DNA of 64,000 nucleotides from Deroplatys truncata. Taxonomy: Eukaryota; Arthropoda; Insecta; Mantodea; Mantidae. Below are positions 11,552-19,917 of this stretch, piece by piece; the first letter of the stretch is position 1; each line of letters starts with the position of its first letter. Both the position numbers and the translations under genes were made by a program. The notes under the pieces are model-generated. The model was not told the origin of the DNA. It saw nothing but the letters and a program-made list of their open reading frames with translations, and did not search any database. The DNA is taken from contig CM060990.1 of the NCBI GenBank assembly GCA_030765065.1, forward strand, positions 494,502,190 through 494,566,189, read 5' to 3'.

Positions 11552-14038
11552 TTGCGCTGTACGTTAATTTACTCAGTAATTGAAAATAGAAACATCTTCA
11601 ACTATAAGAGAGCTAACTGGGAAAAGCTTATAAACAGTTATGATCCTCCAGATATTTATAAATTGGATACGGTAGATCAGAAGGCTTATAAGATAACTGA
11701 GAGTATAAAATCCGCAATGATGAATTCTTTACCCATAAAAACTAAATCAAATAGAATAAATGGACTTTGGAACGATAAGTTATACTGTTTAAGTAGGAAA
11801 ACAAGGAAAGCAAGAAGGATATACCAATGTTCCACAATTGTAACAGAAAGGGAAAGAAACTTAAGAATATATTTGGAAATCAAGAACAAATATAAACAAG
11901 AATTAGAAGAATCAAGAAAAAAGTCGTGGGACAAATTTGTTGAAGATAATCTAAGAGATAACGTGTGGGGTGTCCCGTATAAAATAACTATGGAGAAAAT
12001 AAGGGCTCCTGAGTTTATATCCTCAATTGAAAAAGAAGATGGTAGTCAAACAAAGACTTGGAGGGAGTCCATTAATTATCTTTTGGATAAACTTTTGCCA
12101 AGGGATAGTATAGAAGATGATAATGATAATCATAGTCAATGTAGATTTTTATTTAATGAACCTTACAATGGTAAAAGACTGGTTTATCCTTTCGACAAGA
12201 GTGAAATAAGAGCAGCCATTAAAGAATTGAAGGATAAAAAAGCAGCAGGCCCAGACGGGATAGGAAATGAAGTAATTAAACATCTAGAGGATGAACTGGC
12301 ACAAGATTTGTGCAACTTATATAACGAGTGTTTATATCAAGGTAGAATACCATACTGCTGGAAGGAGTCCATCATTACCATTGTAAAGAAGGGGAAGGAT
12401 AAGGATACAACTAATGTAAAGACGTATAGACCGATTTGTCTACTAAATACCTTGGGAAAAATTCAAGAAAAATTGCTTTACAAGAGAGTTAATGAATTCA
12501 GGATTATGACAGGTACGTGTGAAAAGCAGTATGGTTTTAGAAAGCGCAAATCTACCGAAGATGCTATTAATCAAGCCATTAAGAGAATCAATGAAAACGA
12601 AAATAAATACCTAGTTGCAATCTTCTTTGATATCCAAGGAGCTTTTGACAACTTATGGTATCCTGAATTATTTCGAATAATGAGAGAAAAGGATTACCCA
12701 TTATCTATTTATAACAGTCTTAAAGATTACTGTATTGATAGAAGAGTTAAAATACCTACAACTACTTTTTATATGATTAAGGATATAACTAAAGGGTGTC
12801 CACAAGGGTCCATTTTGGGACCCTTGCTTTGGGACATAATTACTGAGCCTATATTGGAAGAATTGGACAGATTGGAAGAAACTCATGAGGTCATTGCCTA
12901 TGCTGATGATATCATGATAATGATAGCTGCTAACAGCAGGATACAGCTGGAAAACAAATCTAATTTTGTAGTTCGTGTTTTGAAAAACTGGTGCAAAAAC
13001 GTAAAATTGAACTTAGCTCCGCACAAATCTGCCTACATGATTCTCAAAGGACAGTTAAAAAGGGACCCAATTATTAAAATTCAAAGTTACAATATTCGAC
13101 GTGAAAAATCTTTTAAATATTTAGGAATTGAACTCGACGAGAAGCTGTTTTATGATGTTCATATGAATAGTACGAGAACTAAGGTAGTTAAAGTCGTCAA
13201 GAAGCTGGCTAATATTATCAGGAAGAGCTATCGCATACCACTGGAGGCTACGCGGACTTACCATATGAGCTTTGTTGCTGGAATTTTGGGATACGGGGCC
13301 AGCATATGGTCGCATAGATTGAGACTGAAGCGTAATATTAAATTACTTAGAAGTACACAACGACAAATACTACTAAGGAGTTGTGGAGCTTTCGGAACTA
13401 CTGCAACGATGTCGCTACTTGTAGTAACTGGGATATGGCCTATTGATCTACTGATACGACAAAGAGGCGCGGTGTACTGGCTTAAGAAGAAGGAATTTTG
13501 TAAATTACAAGAAATAATTGGATTTAGATGTACTACGAAAAGAGAAATAATTGATCATCTATTAACTGAATGGCAGCAAGAATGGCAGGATTTGGATGTA
13601 GGGAGACGAACGTTTGACATATTTCCGGATATCAGAGAAAGGTTAAGATTGAGACATATCAAACCTAGACAAGGATTGATACAATATTTAACAGGGCATG
13701 GACCCTATAAGACATACCTAAAGCGAATAGGGAGTACTGATAATGAAAATTGTGATATTTGTGGGATCAAAGACATACCGGAACATATGATGTTTGAATG
13801 TTCTAAAAATGAAGAAGTCTTAATTGAAGGAAGACGTAACCTGCAAGGACAAAGAATATGGGATATTGTGAGAAACCAAGAGTTGTACAGTCAGTTAGAA
13901 GAGATGACACAAATGATTTCAATAAAAGCCGCAGAAGAATATCAACAATGTCGGAACAAGAAGAGAACTAATGCAAGAAAGAAAGATCAACCGCTAGTTT
14001 CGTCTTCAAGAATTTTAAGGTCGAGGCAAGTTCTATAG
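11552..14038 (+). CDS. R1-like LINE copy C: RT with C-terminal zinc knuckle, open for 828 codons
   Basis: This is a single uninterrupted frame from about 11552 (TTG; no ATG is forced here because the frame is open from upstream) to the stop at 14038. The RT order is: PYKITMEKIR region at residue ~143, VYPFDKSEIRAAI, KKAAGPDGIG, TYRPICLLNTLGKI, YGFRKRKSTEDAI, FFDIQGAFDNLW (motif A), KGCPQGSILGPLLWD near residue 415 and AYADDIMIMI near residue 450. After a thumb/connection region comes CDICGIKDIPEHMMFEC near residues 740-758, a C-x2-C-x7-H-x4-C cluster typical of the R1 group. No RNase H was seen. The upstream endonuclease is absent, so the copy is probably 5'-truncated and cannot move on its own, although its RT frame is intact. 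Copy A at the window start is a decayed sister. Confidence 0.88.
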   Translation: MRCTLIYSVIENRNIFNYKRANWEKLINSYDPPDIYKLDTVDQKAYKITESIKSAMMNSLPIKTKSNRINGLWNDKLYCLSRKTRKARRIYQCSTIVTERERNLRIYLEIKNKYKQELEESRKKSWDKFVEDNLRDNVWGVPYKITMEKIRAPEFISSIEKEDGSQTKTWRESINYLLDKLLPRDSIEDDNDNHSQCRFLFNEPYNGKRLVYPFDKSEIRAAIKELKDKKAAGPDGIGNEVIKHLEDELAQDLCNLYNECLYQGRIPYCWKESIITIVKKGKDKDTTNVKTYRPICLLNTLGKIQEKLLYKRVNEFRIMTGTCEKQYGFRKRKSTEDAINQAIKRINENENKYLVAIFFDIQGAFDNLWYPELFRIMREKDYPLSIYNSLKDYCIDRRVKIPTTTFYMIKDITKGCPQGSILGPLLWDIITEPILEELDRLEETHEVIAYADDIMIMIAANSRIQLENKSNFVVRVLKNWCKNVKLNLAPHKSAYMILKGQLKRDPIIKIQSYNIRREKSFKYLGIELDEKLFYDVHMNSTRTKVVKVVKKLANIIRKSYRIPLEATRTYHMSFVAGILGYGASIWSHRLRLKRNIKLLRSTQRQILLRSCGAFGTTATMSLLVVTGIWPIDLLIRQRGAVYWLKKKEFCKLQEIIGFRCTTKREIIDHLLTEWQQEWQDLDVGRRTFDIFPDIRERLRLRHIKPRQGLIQYLTGHGPYKTYLKRIGSTDNENCDICGIKDIPEHMMFECSKNEEVLIEGRRNLQGQRIWDIVRNQELYSQLEEMTQMISIKAAEEYQQCRNKKRTNARKKDQPLVSSSRILRSRQVL

Positions 14039-14372
14039 GGCAAATTAAATTAAAGAAGAGAACTTGAATTAGAGGATTGAAAATTAATTAAGAAATTTGA
14101 TTTATACACTGATTTCGTCTACTGAAGCCGATATTAGAGGATATCGACTTGTACGAGGCTAAAATGGATATATGCAAAATAAAGGAATATAAATACGTGT
14201 AAGAAACAGTCGTTAGAGAATAAATAGTTTATTTAAATTATGTAACCTAAAAGATATTAGGCTTGATAAATAATTTTGTTTTGGTATAAATTCAGTATAT
14301 TACATAGTAGTATTTAATTTTGTTTTATTAAGAAGTAATTATAATTGAGTTGAGACTGTTTTAGAGCATATA
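14039..14372 (+). other. 3' UTR of LINE copy C and left flank of the Polinton
   Basis: AT-rich sequence after the LINE stop codon. No poly(A) or simple tail marks the LINE end before the Polinton insertion at 14379, so the Polinton may have entered the 3' UTR. A continuation of this UTR could not be recognised with confidence on the right side of the Polinton. Confidence 0.5.
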
Positions 14373-14378
14373 GACGCA
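14373..14378. repeat. Left target-site duplication of the Polinton
   Basis: GACGCA directly before the left terminal repeat; identical to 33766-33771. Confidence 0.93.
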
Positions 14379-14537
14379 AGTAGTAATAGTCCCGGATGAG
14401 CCAATTGTTTTAACGATAATCCTGCCGCTAGGGGCACTCGTGTCGCTCGTGTCGCTGCGTGCGACGGCGGCGGCGGTAAGTTTGAAAAGCGCCCTGAGCG
14501 GTAGGATTATCGTTATTGCAATTGGCTCATCCGGGAC
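14379..14537 (+). repeat. Left terminal inverted repeat of the Polinton (159 bp)
   Basis: Matches the reverse complement of 33607-33765 with about five differences. It is itself a nested palindrome: AGTCCCGGATGAGCCAATTG near its outer side returns inverted as CAATTGGCTCATCCGGGACT at 14519-14538, around a GC-rich core with GGC triplets. Each end can therefore fold into a long hairpin on its own. Confidence 0.95.
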
Positions 14538-14761
14538 TGTTTTCTTTATTTATAATTTGAATACAGTACATTGGATAAAGATATGTATACATAGTTTTGA
14601 TTAACATGATGTATTATTTGCTTAACATATGAATACATAGTTTGAGAATAACATAATGGATTATTTGATTACAGGAGATTAACATATGAATACAATAAAT
14701 GGACAATATAAGAAATATTAGGAGAAAAAAAGCACATTAAAATTCATAGTTTGTTGAGGCA

Positions 14762-15253
14762 CTAGGACACACAGATTTCGCGCACAACAATGATTTTAAA
14801 GTACGTGGTGCACTTTGAGTCCTCGTCATCGCTGCTGCTGCTATCGGCGGTAAATTGGTGGATAGGTTTGGTGATGCAGGTGACGAGCAGGTGAGAGAAA
14901 CTTTCGTTGACGAACTCGGTGAAGGTTGGTATATAGATGGGGATGGTAAATTCGTTGTAATGGCTGGTTGAGAAGCATCCTGTGGATGTGACTTTGTTGG
15001 TTAGAGCAGGAATGTTGCTGTTGCCGAGGTATATGACGCATAGTGCGTCTTGTTTATGCTGGTGCACTTTGGTAGGTACGCATTTGACGTGGACGGCGTG
15101 AGACCCTTGGACGTCGAGTGTGATGGCGACAACTCTGCTGTTGCGGAAATAGGAGTTGGAGATGCAGAGGATACGGATAGGTGAAGCTGCGTTGAGAATG
15201 AGTTGTAGGTTAAGATTGTTCCCCACGGGGACGGGATAGGTTTCGTCGGACAT
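14762..15253 (-). CDS. Polinton accessory protein, 163 aa, unknown
   Basis: Last gene of the minus-strand series, starting from ATG 15253, two bases after the end of the OB-like gene. The sequence looks beta-rich, with alternating hydrophobic stretches and few helices. Near the C-terminus is a Ser/Asp run (SSSSDDEDS, about residues 137-145) that resembles acidic casein-kinase-type tails. No signal peptide, membrane helix or catalytic motif is seen. I do not recognise the family. Its place in a compact gene block argues that it is a real gene of the element. Confidence 0.6.
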   Translation of the reverse strand: MSDETYPVPVGNNLNLQLILNAASPIRILCISNSYFRNSRVVAITLDVQGSHAVHVKCVPTKVHQHKQDALCVIYLGNSNIPALTNKVTSTGCFSTSHYNEFTIPIYIPTFTEFVNESFSHLLVTCITKPIHQFTADSSSSDDEDSKCTTYFKIIVVREICVS

Positions 15254-15255
15254 TA

Positions 15256-15570
15256 TTAAGGGTTATATGGGGAGAACGTGACGATGTGACGTTTGAAACC
15301 GCTGCGTAGTTTTTCCTCGCCTGCGTATATGATGCAGAATGAGGTAGAGTTGAGTTTGTTGATGAGTTCTGGAGAGGCTTTTGCAAATCTTGTTGGTAGG
15401 AAAACTTCTGTGTCGTTGTCGAGTTTGGCGACGAGCTTTGTACCGTGAACGGTGTCGATTGTTTTGACGCCGACGACACGATATGGTACGTGCTGTTGAA
15501 GCGTAGATACGCTGAGAGTGTGGGCGCTGATGGAAAGTTCTTCTAGCTCTTTAAGGACGTCCTGTGACAT
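15256..15570 (-). CDS. Polinton accessory protein, 104 aa, OB-like candidate
   Basis: Starts at ATG 15570 and overlaps the end of the preceding gene. The N-terminal ~25 residues are helical (VLKELEELSIS). A strand-rich core follows: a YRVVGVKTIDTVHGTKLVA block, then LDNDTEVFLPTRFAKA, then ELINKLNS and a final beta segment, FCIIYAGEEK. The pattern Y-x-V-x(9)-G-x-K-L-x-x-x-L-D, then hydrophobic-LP-x-R, resembles small OB-fold-like proteins that accompany Polinton-type elements, so single-strand DNA binding is a reasonable but unproven guess. DNA fragments resembling its FLPTRFAKA-PELI segment reappear at 32079-32124 and 33207-33256. Confidence 0.6.
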   Translation of the reverse strand: MSQDVLKELEELSISAHTLSVSTLQQHVPYRVVGVKTIDTVHGTKLVAKLDNDTEVFLPTRFAKASPELINKLNSTSFCIIYAGEEKLRSGFKRHIVTFSPYNP

Positions 15571-15850
15571 TCTGACGGCACAGATGGCAGTTTTTGATAA
15601 ACGGGGGAGGACCGTCTATATGAGTGGTTTGATCAGGAAGGTTGTAGTGTTGTTTACACCTGCGATAAGGTGCGCAAACTACCTGTGCGTCTGTGGGAAG
15701 TTGGTTCCACACAAGGTCGACGTCGCTTGGGGGATAACGTTCGAAGATGTATATGCCGTTCTGCAGCAGCACTTGGCGTTCCCTGGGCAGTAGCAGGTGG
15801 ATTCTTCGTCCGTTATCGAGATACGGAAAGAGCACGATGAAGCAGTTCAT
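15551..15850 (-). CDS. Polinton accessory protein, 99 aa, unknown
   Basis: Begins at ATG 15850, four bases inside the end of the upstream Cys-rich gene, and runs into the start of the OB-like gene. The sequence has a beta-rich first half (FIVLFPYLDNGRRIHLLLP) and an aromatic/proline-rich middle. It ends with a CHLCRQN motif that could join a zinc site. No family is recognised. The tight overlaps suggest it belongs with its two neighbours as one expressed block. Confidence 0.5.
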   Translation of the reverse strand: MNCFIVLFPYLDNGRRIHLLLPRERQVLLQNGIYIFERYPPSDVDLVWNQLPTDAQVVCAPYRRCKQHYNLPDQTTHIDGPPPFIKNCHLCRQNVTGRP

Positions 15851-16152
15851 GTGGTGTTTCTAGCGGAGTACCTTCGAAGGAATTGTTGAATTTGCTTGTT
15901 GAGATGATCGAGGTCTTCGTAGAAACCGAGTTGACACTGCGTGCACAGGCGGGTGAGACGGTGCTTAAGTTTGCAGCTGCACGTTTGGTGAAAGCAAAAC
16001 GAGCAGTGGAAGTCTTTACACGACGGTCCTGGCATTCCCCACGGCTGGCTAGCACCGAATGAAGGGGAAAAGAATGCGCGTGCATAAACATAACCCAACT
16101 GCCGGAAGCAGGAAATCACTGGTGGGGGAAAAGTTCGTTGGAGATTTACCAC
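15847..16152 (-). CDS. Polinton accessory Cys-rich protein, about 101 aa, zinc-binding candidate
   Basis: The first half is hydrophobic and aromatic. The second half packs cysteines as C-x4-C-x2-C-x4-C-x-C, then C-x2-C in RLCTQCQLGFYEDL, followed by an amphipathic helix (LNKQIQQFLRRY). The Cys/His density suggests one or two zinc sites. The exact start is unsure because the DNA just upstream is the 47-bp tandem array; ATG 16152 is the longest choice. It ends with an ATGA-type overlap on the next gene. No family is recognised. Confidence 0.5.
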   Translation of the reverse strand: MVNLQRTFPPPVISCFRQLGYVYARAFFSPSFGASQPWGMPGPSCKDFHCSFCFHQTCSCKLKHRLTRLCTQCQLGFYEDLDHLNKQIQQFLRRYSARNTT

Positions 16153-16600
16153 ATCAGGGGAAGCACTGGTGGGGGAAAAGTTCGTTGGAGAAACACCACA
16201 TCAGGGGAAGCAGTGGTGGGGGAGACGTTCGTTGGAGGTTGGCTACATACGCCGGAAGCGCTTAGCGATTATTGCACAACATCCGCAGGAAAAACACTGT
16301 GTCCGTTGATTTAACGGTTTTCGTCTTGGAGGAGAACTCTCTTTTGAACGGTGCTGAACATGCAAACGACCACATCAGGGGGAAGCACTGGTGGGGGAAA
16401 AGTTGGTTGGAGAATTACCACATCAGGGGAAGCACTGGTGGGGAAACGTTCGTTGGAGGTTCACTACATCCGCCGGAAGCGCTTAGCGATTATTGCACAA
16501 CATCCGCAGGAAAAACACTGTGTCCGTTGATTTAACGGTTTTCGACTTGGAGGAGAACTCTGTTTTGAACGGTGCTGAACATGCAAACGCCGTGAATGTG
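16108..16600. repeat. Tandem arrays inside the Polinton (47-bp unit and a 221-bp duplication)
   Basis: The unit GGTGGGGGAAAAGTTCGTTG recurs with starts at 16121, 16168 and 16215, a 47-bp period. A longer block containing GCCGGAAGCG followed by a gene-less stretch is duplicated at 16251 and 16472, a 221-bp period, and carries two further 47-bp units. The array lies between the accessory block and the 240-codon gene; frames crossing it are artefacts of the repeat. Confidence 0.85.
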
Positions 16601-16702
16601 ATCGGGTATGATATAGGACGCTTCGCGACCCAAATGCGGGAGCGAAGGGCGCGAGATGTTTGGGTGAGGTGCGGTTGGAACGCTGGTAGCAATACATGCG
16701 CA

Positions 16703-17425
16703 CTAAGGACTATTTTGTGAGATGCGCAGTGCGAAATGGGTGTTGAGGAAATGATGAACCTCGAGGAATGTTCTAAAATTGGCGCACCGTATGTACTTGG
16801 TGAACTGCGTGAAATTCATGTTATGTAAGGGAACGTTGGACGCATGGTTGTGAATCATGTACTTGTGGTATGGCATGATTTGATTTTGCACGTCCGTCTC
16901 TTCCTTCTTTTTGTGATACATGATGTCGGTAATGATGCGCTGCAGGGTATGCAACACGTGCCATTCTTGTTGGTTGAGCGTAACGGATGCGCCTTGCGGT
17001 TCTTTGAAAACGAGCTTTAGCTTTCCGAACACAAACTTAAACACGATGGTGACGCTGTCGCTGAACTGAAATTGCTGTAGACGTCCCTGTGGGTCATTCA
17101 AGCGTTTGTGAATGATGGGGATGGCTTCAACGAGTTTGTGCCACTGCGAGGAACTCATGACGACTGCGTTGTGCTGTCCACATTTGGCAATGGTGACGAC
17201 GAGATGGTGCGGCGGCTGGGGGGAGAATCCCACACTGACGAATTTAGTTTGTTGCGGGTTGAGGAAGTAGATATCCGCCAGAGGACCCACAAGTGCACTG
17301 TGTTGGAACTGTGCTGGCGGAGCAGGGCTGTCGGGATGCTGTTGGAGGTCGAAGATGGGTAGTTTACTTTTTTCCCCGGGTTTTGAGGTGGTCGGGGTTT
17401 GACATCCGGTTATACTGGAACACAC
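16703..17425 (-). CDS. Polinton accessory protein, about 240 aa, PC4-like double-domain candidate
   Basis: An open frame of 240 codons with no clear ATG at its upstream edge, so the start is unresolved. Two segments resemble the ssDNA-binding PC4/p15 fold, in which beta strands are followed by a turn and an SxxQWxxL helix. The first is FVSVGFSPQPPHHLVVTIAK leading to VMSSSQWHKLVEAI. The second is VFGKLKLVFKEPQG leading to VTLNQQEWHVLHTL. The C-terminal 80 residues are His/aromatic rich. The resemblance is by eye only and could be a chance beta-helix pattern. If right, the protein would bind single-stranded DNA during replication or act in transcription of the element. Confidence 0.5.
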   Translation of the reverse strand: MCSSITGCQTPTTSKPGEKSKLPIFDLQQHPDSPAPPAQFQHSALVGPLADIYFLNPQQTKFVSVGFSPQPPHHLVVTIAKCGQHNAVVMSSSQWHKLVEAIPIIHKRLNDPQGRLQQFQFSDSVTIVFKFVFGKLKLVFKEPQGASVTLNQQEWHVLHTLQRIITDIMYHKKKEETDVQNQIMPYHKYMIHNHASNVPLHNMNFTQFTKYIRCANFRTFLEVHHFLNTHFALRISQNSP

Positions 17426-17639
17426 AAAACAATAATAATAATGTGAGGGATAGAGAGATAAACGGGATAGAAAAAAGCAAGCTAATAGATAGGTGCGGAC
17501 CTACCTGGTCGGCGTGCTGCATGGCAGCATGACTGTATCCGCGTGCTGCATGGTACACTCTGAATGAGGCGAGCGGCACCGTGACGTTGCTTTTTATATG
17601 AGCAGGAGCGTCTTCTGAAAGCACGTGCAAGACGATGGA

Positions 17640-18203
17640 TTAGCTTAGATGTGCTGAATAGTGACACACACACACACACACACACACACACGTACTCACC
17701 TTCAAGGGTTGACAAGTTGGCTGAGCGTCAGAGCACTTTGCGCGGCATGCGTCTTTGAACGTTTTGCGAATGACGACATCATTATGCGCGTGATTGCTGA
17801 CGTGAAATTTTGAGAAGAATGTATGCTTAGGTAAGCCGGAGCAGCGGTGGGTGAGGTAGGCGATGACGTAATGACCGCAAGTGGTGCTGTCGAAACCTTG
17901 CAGCCTTCTGGGGTTGGTGGACAAACGCGTCCCGCAGACCGAATTTTAGAACCGGAGAAAATGGGGCGAAAGCGGTCCTATGCCGTAACTGTCAAAATAT
18001 TCTGCATGCGAGTTTTTGTCCACAAAGATGCAAACCCAGTGTTGCCCGGATTTGGTGCTGGGCTCGCTGTTAGCCACTAGCGCCAAGGGAGGCGTTCGAA
18101 TGCCGTGAAGTACGGGTAGTTTATCGCAGGGGTAAACGCCTAAAACGTGAGAGCGCGTAGAGGGGCATGTCGATAGAAACCGTTGAATTTGAAAGGTGTT
18201 CAT
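17640..18203 (-). pseudogene. PRO: Polinton PRO: adenain/Ulp1-type cysteine protease (broken)
   Basis: Starts at ATG 18203, overlapping the end of the capsid gene. The protease core shows GQHWVCIFVDKNSH with the catalytic-type His, then the EYFDSYG acidic block, and further on DSTTCGHYVIAYL with the catalytic-type Cys. This His-Asp-Cys order is that of adenovirus maturation protease and the Polinton PRO gene, which processes virion proteins. The region looks interrupted about once. A CA dinucleotide microsatellite of roughly 30 bp lies just past its recognisable C-terminal part. Confidence 0.85.
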
Positions 18204-19487
18204 GATACCAAAATGGATCGGTTGGCGTCGATTTCGACCGTGCGATGTATTTCCGCTAGCAGCAGAAGTATGACCGGTTCTGTCAATTTATCGGCAAAAC
18301 CGATGCTTATAGAGACGGTTCCGTGGCGCTGACCCGAGATGTGAGACTCGTTAGCGCTCATGTCTGCAGTGAGATCGAAAACCATTATCGTATAACCTTG
18401 CGGGTAGGTTTCTCTGGAGATGGAGTGTCCCTCGTCCTTGAAATGAATGCCTAAGCCGTCCTGCAGGGTTTGAAAGCATTGCAAATAGTGTCCCTTTGTA
18501 AAGTCGGGTTGCAGAGGTTGGGAGGGAACGGGTTGCCCGTTCACGTAGAGCTGAAAGAAGTTCATTTTAAAATGTTTCAAGTTGTACGGATTTGAGTAAA
18601 AATGGCCGGAATAGGCCTTGTCGGTGACCATGGCTACTACCACTCTCCTTGGAACTTGCCCTACGCACACGTCGCTAAACGTCATTGCCCTGGACTCCTT
18701 GGGGATGCTGAGAGCGTGAAAGCTGACGTCTTTGAGATGGTACTTTGCGTTGCCCTTTGCGAGCACGGCCTGGTGCGCGAGCTTTATGGTCGGCGAGGGC
18801 CGCACCGATTTTAAGCGCAAGCGTGGCAGACACGATGTCGGCGTACCCCTTCAAGGTATCTACGTCGGAAAACAGATAAAACTGGGGAGAGGCGGGAGTG
18901 AGCTTGACGGTCATGCTAACGTTGTTCAAAAGCAGCTTCTCCTGTCTAAAAAGAGCGTTGGACAGAGGACCGATGAGCTGTACGACGTTGCTCCCTTTGG
19001 TAAACCCCTGACGCCACTGAAAACCCGCATTGGCGATAAAAGTGTCCATGATGCCTGCCGTGTCCTTTCTCCAGAGGGTAGATTCTAGTTTGGTGTTCAT
19101 GGCATCTTCGGAGTAATTGAGAAGCGTCTCGAGGTAGGTTCTATAGGGGTAACCGGCTTGCGGCATGGAGACGATGACGTTATTGAGGGTTACCTCCATC
19201 TGTTGAAACAGGGAATTTAAGGCGTTGTTGACCAGAGTGGCGTTAGCGTCAGCGTTTAAGGCCTCTCCTTTGTCATCTACAATGCGCACCATGAGTTCGA
19301 GTACGACGTAGGTCAAGTCTAGGTAATCGTCCGCATTTCCGGAATAATGAAAGGTGATGGGGGCATTTTTCATTAAAGTGTTTTGAGGGTTTAGGTATAG
19401 GAACCGTGACTCCTCGATGCTCATCTGAACCGGCACCTCTGTAAAGAGGTCCAGTTCGGAACTCATGTGGACGGTCGCGTCTGCCAT
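18200..19487 (-). pseudogene. MCP: Polinton major capsid protein, double jelly-roll type (broken)
   Basis: Starts at ATG 19487, overlapping the previous gene by a few bases. The region covers about 430 codons. The N-terminal MADATVHMSSELDLFTE and the GNADDYLDLTYVVLE segments, and later FYSNPYNLKHFKMNFFQLYVNG and YPQGYTIMVFDLTAD, are characteristic of Polinton/adintovirus major capsid proteins, which build the icosahedral shell from two jelly rolls. The neighbours (protease, minor capsid, ATPase) fit a virion module. The gene appears broken about once. Confidence 0.85.
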
Positions 19488-19917
19488 TACGAAAATACGT
19501 CTTGCACCTTACGCCTACCGCGTTTCAGCTTGGACTGCTTGCTCTTTCTGGATTTGTACGGTTTTATTCTCTTGAGACGCCTGGCGCCGGAACCGAGCAT
19601 GGCATCGAGCTTTTCGTCGGCTTTTCGCTTTAAATTGTATCCGGACTCCTTGAGCCTCCGTTGGAGCGCTTGCTTCGGCGCTGCTCCCGCCACAGTCACA
19701 TCGGACAGAACGTGAGCGCCCGCCTTTAAGGCCTCCTTTCCGACTGCTTTTGCTCCGCTCTTAAAAACGGTAGCAACCTTCTGAAGAGTCCTCCGAGGGC
19801 TGAAAAGAGACCGCTGCCTCTTTGGTAGCGCTTGCCCCTGTAGAGAGTGAAATCGCGATGGTGGAACGCGCCGCCGGTCTGATTGAGGTAGTACCGCGTT
19901 ACGGCGTGCACGTCCAT
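19487..19917 (-). pseudogene. Polinton pVI-like small basic virion protein (broken)
   Basis: Begins at ATG 19917 in a TAATG overlap with the minor capsid stop and ends at the capsid gene start. It has a short GGAF...YRGKRYQRG segment, then an amphipathic/hydrophobic GLFSALGGLFRRLLPFL stretch, and at the other end a strongly basic tail with KRKADEKLD and many K/R. Adenovirus pVI-like or related minor proteins of Polintons share this amphipathic helix followed by a basic tail, associated with membrane penetration and internal packing. It looks broken about once. The pVI analogy is inference. Confidence 0.65.

Noticed and set aside
14388-14538. Terminal hairpins as two independent foldback/MITE insertions
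   Set aside because: The inverted match extends 9 bp beyond the hairpin, and an exact 6-bp duplication lies outside both ends, as expected for one Polinton.
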